A stretch of DNA of 6,658 nt from Candidatus Gottesmanbacteria bacterium RIFCSPLOWO2_01_FULL_49_10. GTDB lineage: Bacteria > Patescibacteriota > Microgenomatia > UBA10105 > UBA927. The notes under the pieces are model-generated. The model saw only the letters and a program-made list of their open reading frames with translations, searched no databases and had not been told where the DNA came from. Shown here in pieces: positions 5,397-6,658 of this stretch. A program made the position numbers and the translations under genes. The DNA lies in contig MFJZ01000017.1 of the NCBI GenBank assembly GCA_001781025.1, forward strand, positions 1 through 6,658, given 5' to 3'. The stretch's first letter is position 1; each line of letters opens with the position of its first letter.

Positions 5397-6658
5397 AAAA
5401 CGAACTCGTCGCCGTTATTCTCGCAGGTGGCGAAGGAAAGCGTTTTTGGCCCTTCACCACGGATAAAAATTTATTTCCTTTTTTTGGTAAAACATTTTTT
5501 GAGCACGCAGTTGCACATTCTTTACCGAAAGAAGTTTCTCGGATTGTCGTGATTGCAAACAATGACAACGCCCCGTTTTTTCGCACCCTTAAGCTTTCTG
5601 TTCCTCACGACGTTGTCGTTCAAGCGTCGGCACAGGGGATGGCGGATGCAGTGTTAGCAGCATCAGTAAAATTTCAGGGAGCGAGCTTGCTTATCGTGAT
5701 TGCTGATGTATTGGAAGACGGTTCTGTGTATCAGAGAATAGTCCAACGAGGATTGTCTGAACGCGTTTTTGGGGTGATTGCCGGGTGGAAGCCTGCTACG
5801 TACTATCCAGGGGGATATCTGGCACTGAAAGGCAATAAAATTCTCGGAATTCACGAAAAACCAGGACAGGGAAACGAACCGAGTCAATATGTGAACATCT
5901 CGGGACATTTTATTGCCGATTCCTCGAAGCTTATTGCTGAGATTGCCCGCACCCAAAGCTCCGAGGATGATGTCTATGAAAAGGCACTTACGTCACTCAT
6001 GCAAAGCGAAGAGTTTTTAATAGAGCCCTATGACGGCTTAATATCATCACTCAAATATCCATGGCATATTTTAGATGTCATGGATATTTTATTTGAGGAT
6101 TTACCTTCCCATCAAGGAAAAAATGTTGAAATACGAAAAAACGTTATTGTGGAAGGCAACGTCCTATTTGGCGATAACGTAAAAGTTTTTGAGAATACTA
6201 AAATTGTGGGCCCGTGTTACATCGGCGAGAGCACCATCATCGGCAACAACAACATGATCCGTCATAGTCACATCGGCGCTGGCTGCGTGACAGGATTTAA
6301 TACGGATATCACCAGAAGCTACATCGGTGATAATTGTTGGTTTCATAGTAATTATGTCGGGGACAGTGTGATTGAAGGAGATGTAAGTATGGGGTCGGGG
6401 AATGTTCTTGCTAACCTTCGACTTGATGAGGGAGAGATTTTTTCTGTCGTCGGTGGTCAGAGACTAGATACTATGCGTACAAAACTGGGCGCGGTCATTG
6501 GGAAGCACGTGCGTATAGGAGTCAATACGAGTATTATGCCCGGAGTAAAAATCGGTTCCAATTCGATGGTGGGTGCCGGACTCATGATTGATCGTGATAT
6601 TCCGGAAGGAAGTTTTGTCGCGGGAGGTACATCCAAAACGATAACAAAAAACACCCGC
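5393..6658 (+). CDS. glmU: GlmU-like bifunctional sugar-1-phosphate nucleotidylyltransferase/acyltransferase (3' partial)
   Basis: The frame is open for 422 codons to the window end, with no stop. Residues 1 to about 225 form a nucleotidyltransferase domain: VILAGGEGKRFWPFTTDKNLFPFFGK (motif GxGxR with Arg17, Lys25), a Q..QGMADAV segment near 85, the metal-binding Asp105 in IADV, HEKP (Glu155, Lys156) and Asn168. From about residue 242 there is a left-handed beta-helix with hexapeptide repeats (VIVEGN, KIVGPCYIGE, TIIGNNN, SHIGAGC, SYIGDNC, SVIEGDV, HVRIGVN, GVKIGSN). The YVGDSV, ANLRLDE and KLGAVIGKHVRIG segments resemble the archaeal Sulfolobus ST0452-type enzyme, as I recall it, more than E. 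coli GlmU. His318, Tyr321 and Asn341 match its catalytic positions. The likely role is to make UDP-GlcNAc for the adjacent murA. Exact sugar and acyl specificity is uncertain; a dTDP- or other UDP-sugar pyrophosphorylase remains possible. Confidence 0.85.
   Translation, partial: MKNELVAVILAGGEGKRFWPFTTDKNLFPFFGKTFFEHAVAHSLPKEVSRIVVIANNDNAPFFRTLKLSVPHDVVVQASAQGMADAVLAASVKFQGASLLIVIADVLEDGSVYQRIVQRGLSERVFGVIAGWKPATYYPGGYLALKGNKILGIHEKPGQGNEPSQYVNISGHFIADSSKLIAEIARTQSSEDDVYEKALTSLMQSEEFLIEPYDGLISSLKYPWHILDVMDILFEDLPSHQGKNVEIRKNVIVEGNVLFGDNVKVFENTKIVGPCYIGESTIIGNNNMIRHSHIGAGCVTGFNTDITRSYIGDNCWFHSNYVGDSVIEGDVSMGSGNVLANLRLDEGEIFSVVGGQRLDTMRTKLGAVIGKHVRIGVNTSIMPGVKIGSNSMVGAGLMIDRDIPEGSFVAGGTSKTITKNTR

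Larger units (their letters stand above)
2..6658 (+). other. Peptidoglycan precursor operon (murE-pgeF-murC-murB-murA-glmU-like)
   Basis: Six same-strand genes are joined by overlaps of 17, 4 and 4 bases, a 2-base gap and a further 4-base overlap. There is no room for an internal terminator, and no promoter-like spacer is seen. Both ends run past the window, so the operon promoter and terminator are not visible. Five genes encode successive cytosolic enzymes of one pathway, and pgeF is a probable quality-control partner. Confidence 0.85.

Noticed and set aside
6157..6600. Recurring short DNA similarity in the last gene
   Set aside because: It reflects the hexapeptide repeat of the beta-helix protein fold rather than a DNA repeat or CRISPR array.

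Overview
This window is a gene-dense, all-plus-strand stretch of bacterial peptidoglycan precursor genes. It contains six protein genes with almost no intergenic DNA: the C-terminal part of murE (cut by the window start), pgeF (YfiH/laccase-domain family), murC, murB, murA, and a GlmU-like sugar-1-phosphate nucleotidylyltransferase/acyltransferase (cut by the window end). I saw no RNA genes, mobile elements, CRISPR arrays, terminators or internal promoters, and no gene-free stretch longer than a few bases.

The organism is most likely a Patescibacteria (Candidate Phyla Radiation) member, perhaps of the Microgenomates group. This inference rests on the divergent style of MurE, MurC, MurB and MurA: lineage-type insertions in MurC, MurB and MurA, a MurB with altered catalytic positions, and the archaeal-looking left-handed beta-helix sugar nucleotidyltransferase in place of a standard GlmU. 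TGA is used as a stop for pgeF, murC and murA and never occurs in frame. That argues against the recoded Gracilibacteria/Absconditabacteria lineages, where TGA is glycine. Base composition is roughly balanced.

Layout: murE (2-859) overlaps pgeF (843-1559) by 17 bases. pgeF overlaps murC (1556-2992) by GTGA. murC overlaps murB (2989-4050) by ATGA. murB is separated from murA (4053-5396) by 2 bases. murA overlaps the glmU-like gene (5393-6658, open at the end) by ATGA. The whole set reads as one polycistronic, translationally coupled operon.

The genes work as one cytoplasmic pathway, and their order is the reverse of the reactions. The GlmU-like protein would supply UDP-GlcNAc, MurA adds enolpyruvate, MurB reduces it to UDP-MurNAc, MurC adds L-alanine, and MurE adds the third residue. 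Only murD is missing from the ordered series. PgeF, an enzyme known in E. coli to guard against L-serine misincorporation at the MurC step, sits directly before murC. I found no wholly new system. The points worth a second look are the residue changes in MurB, MurE and the GlmU-like enzyme, and the reversed, compact gene order.
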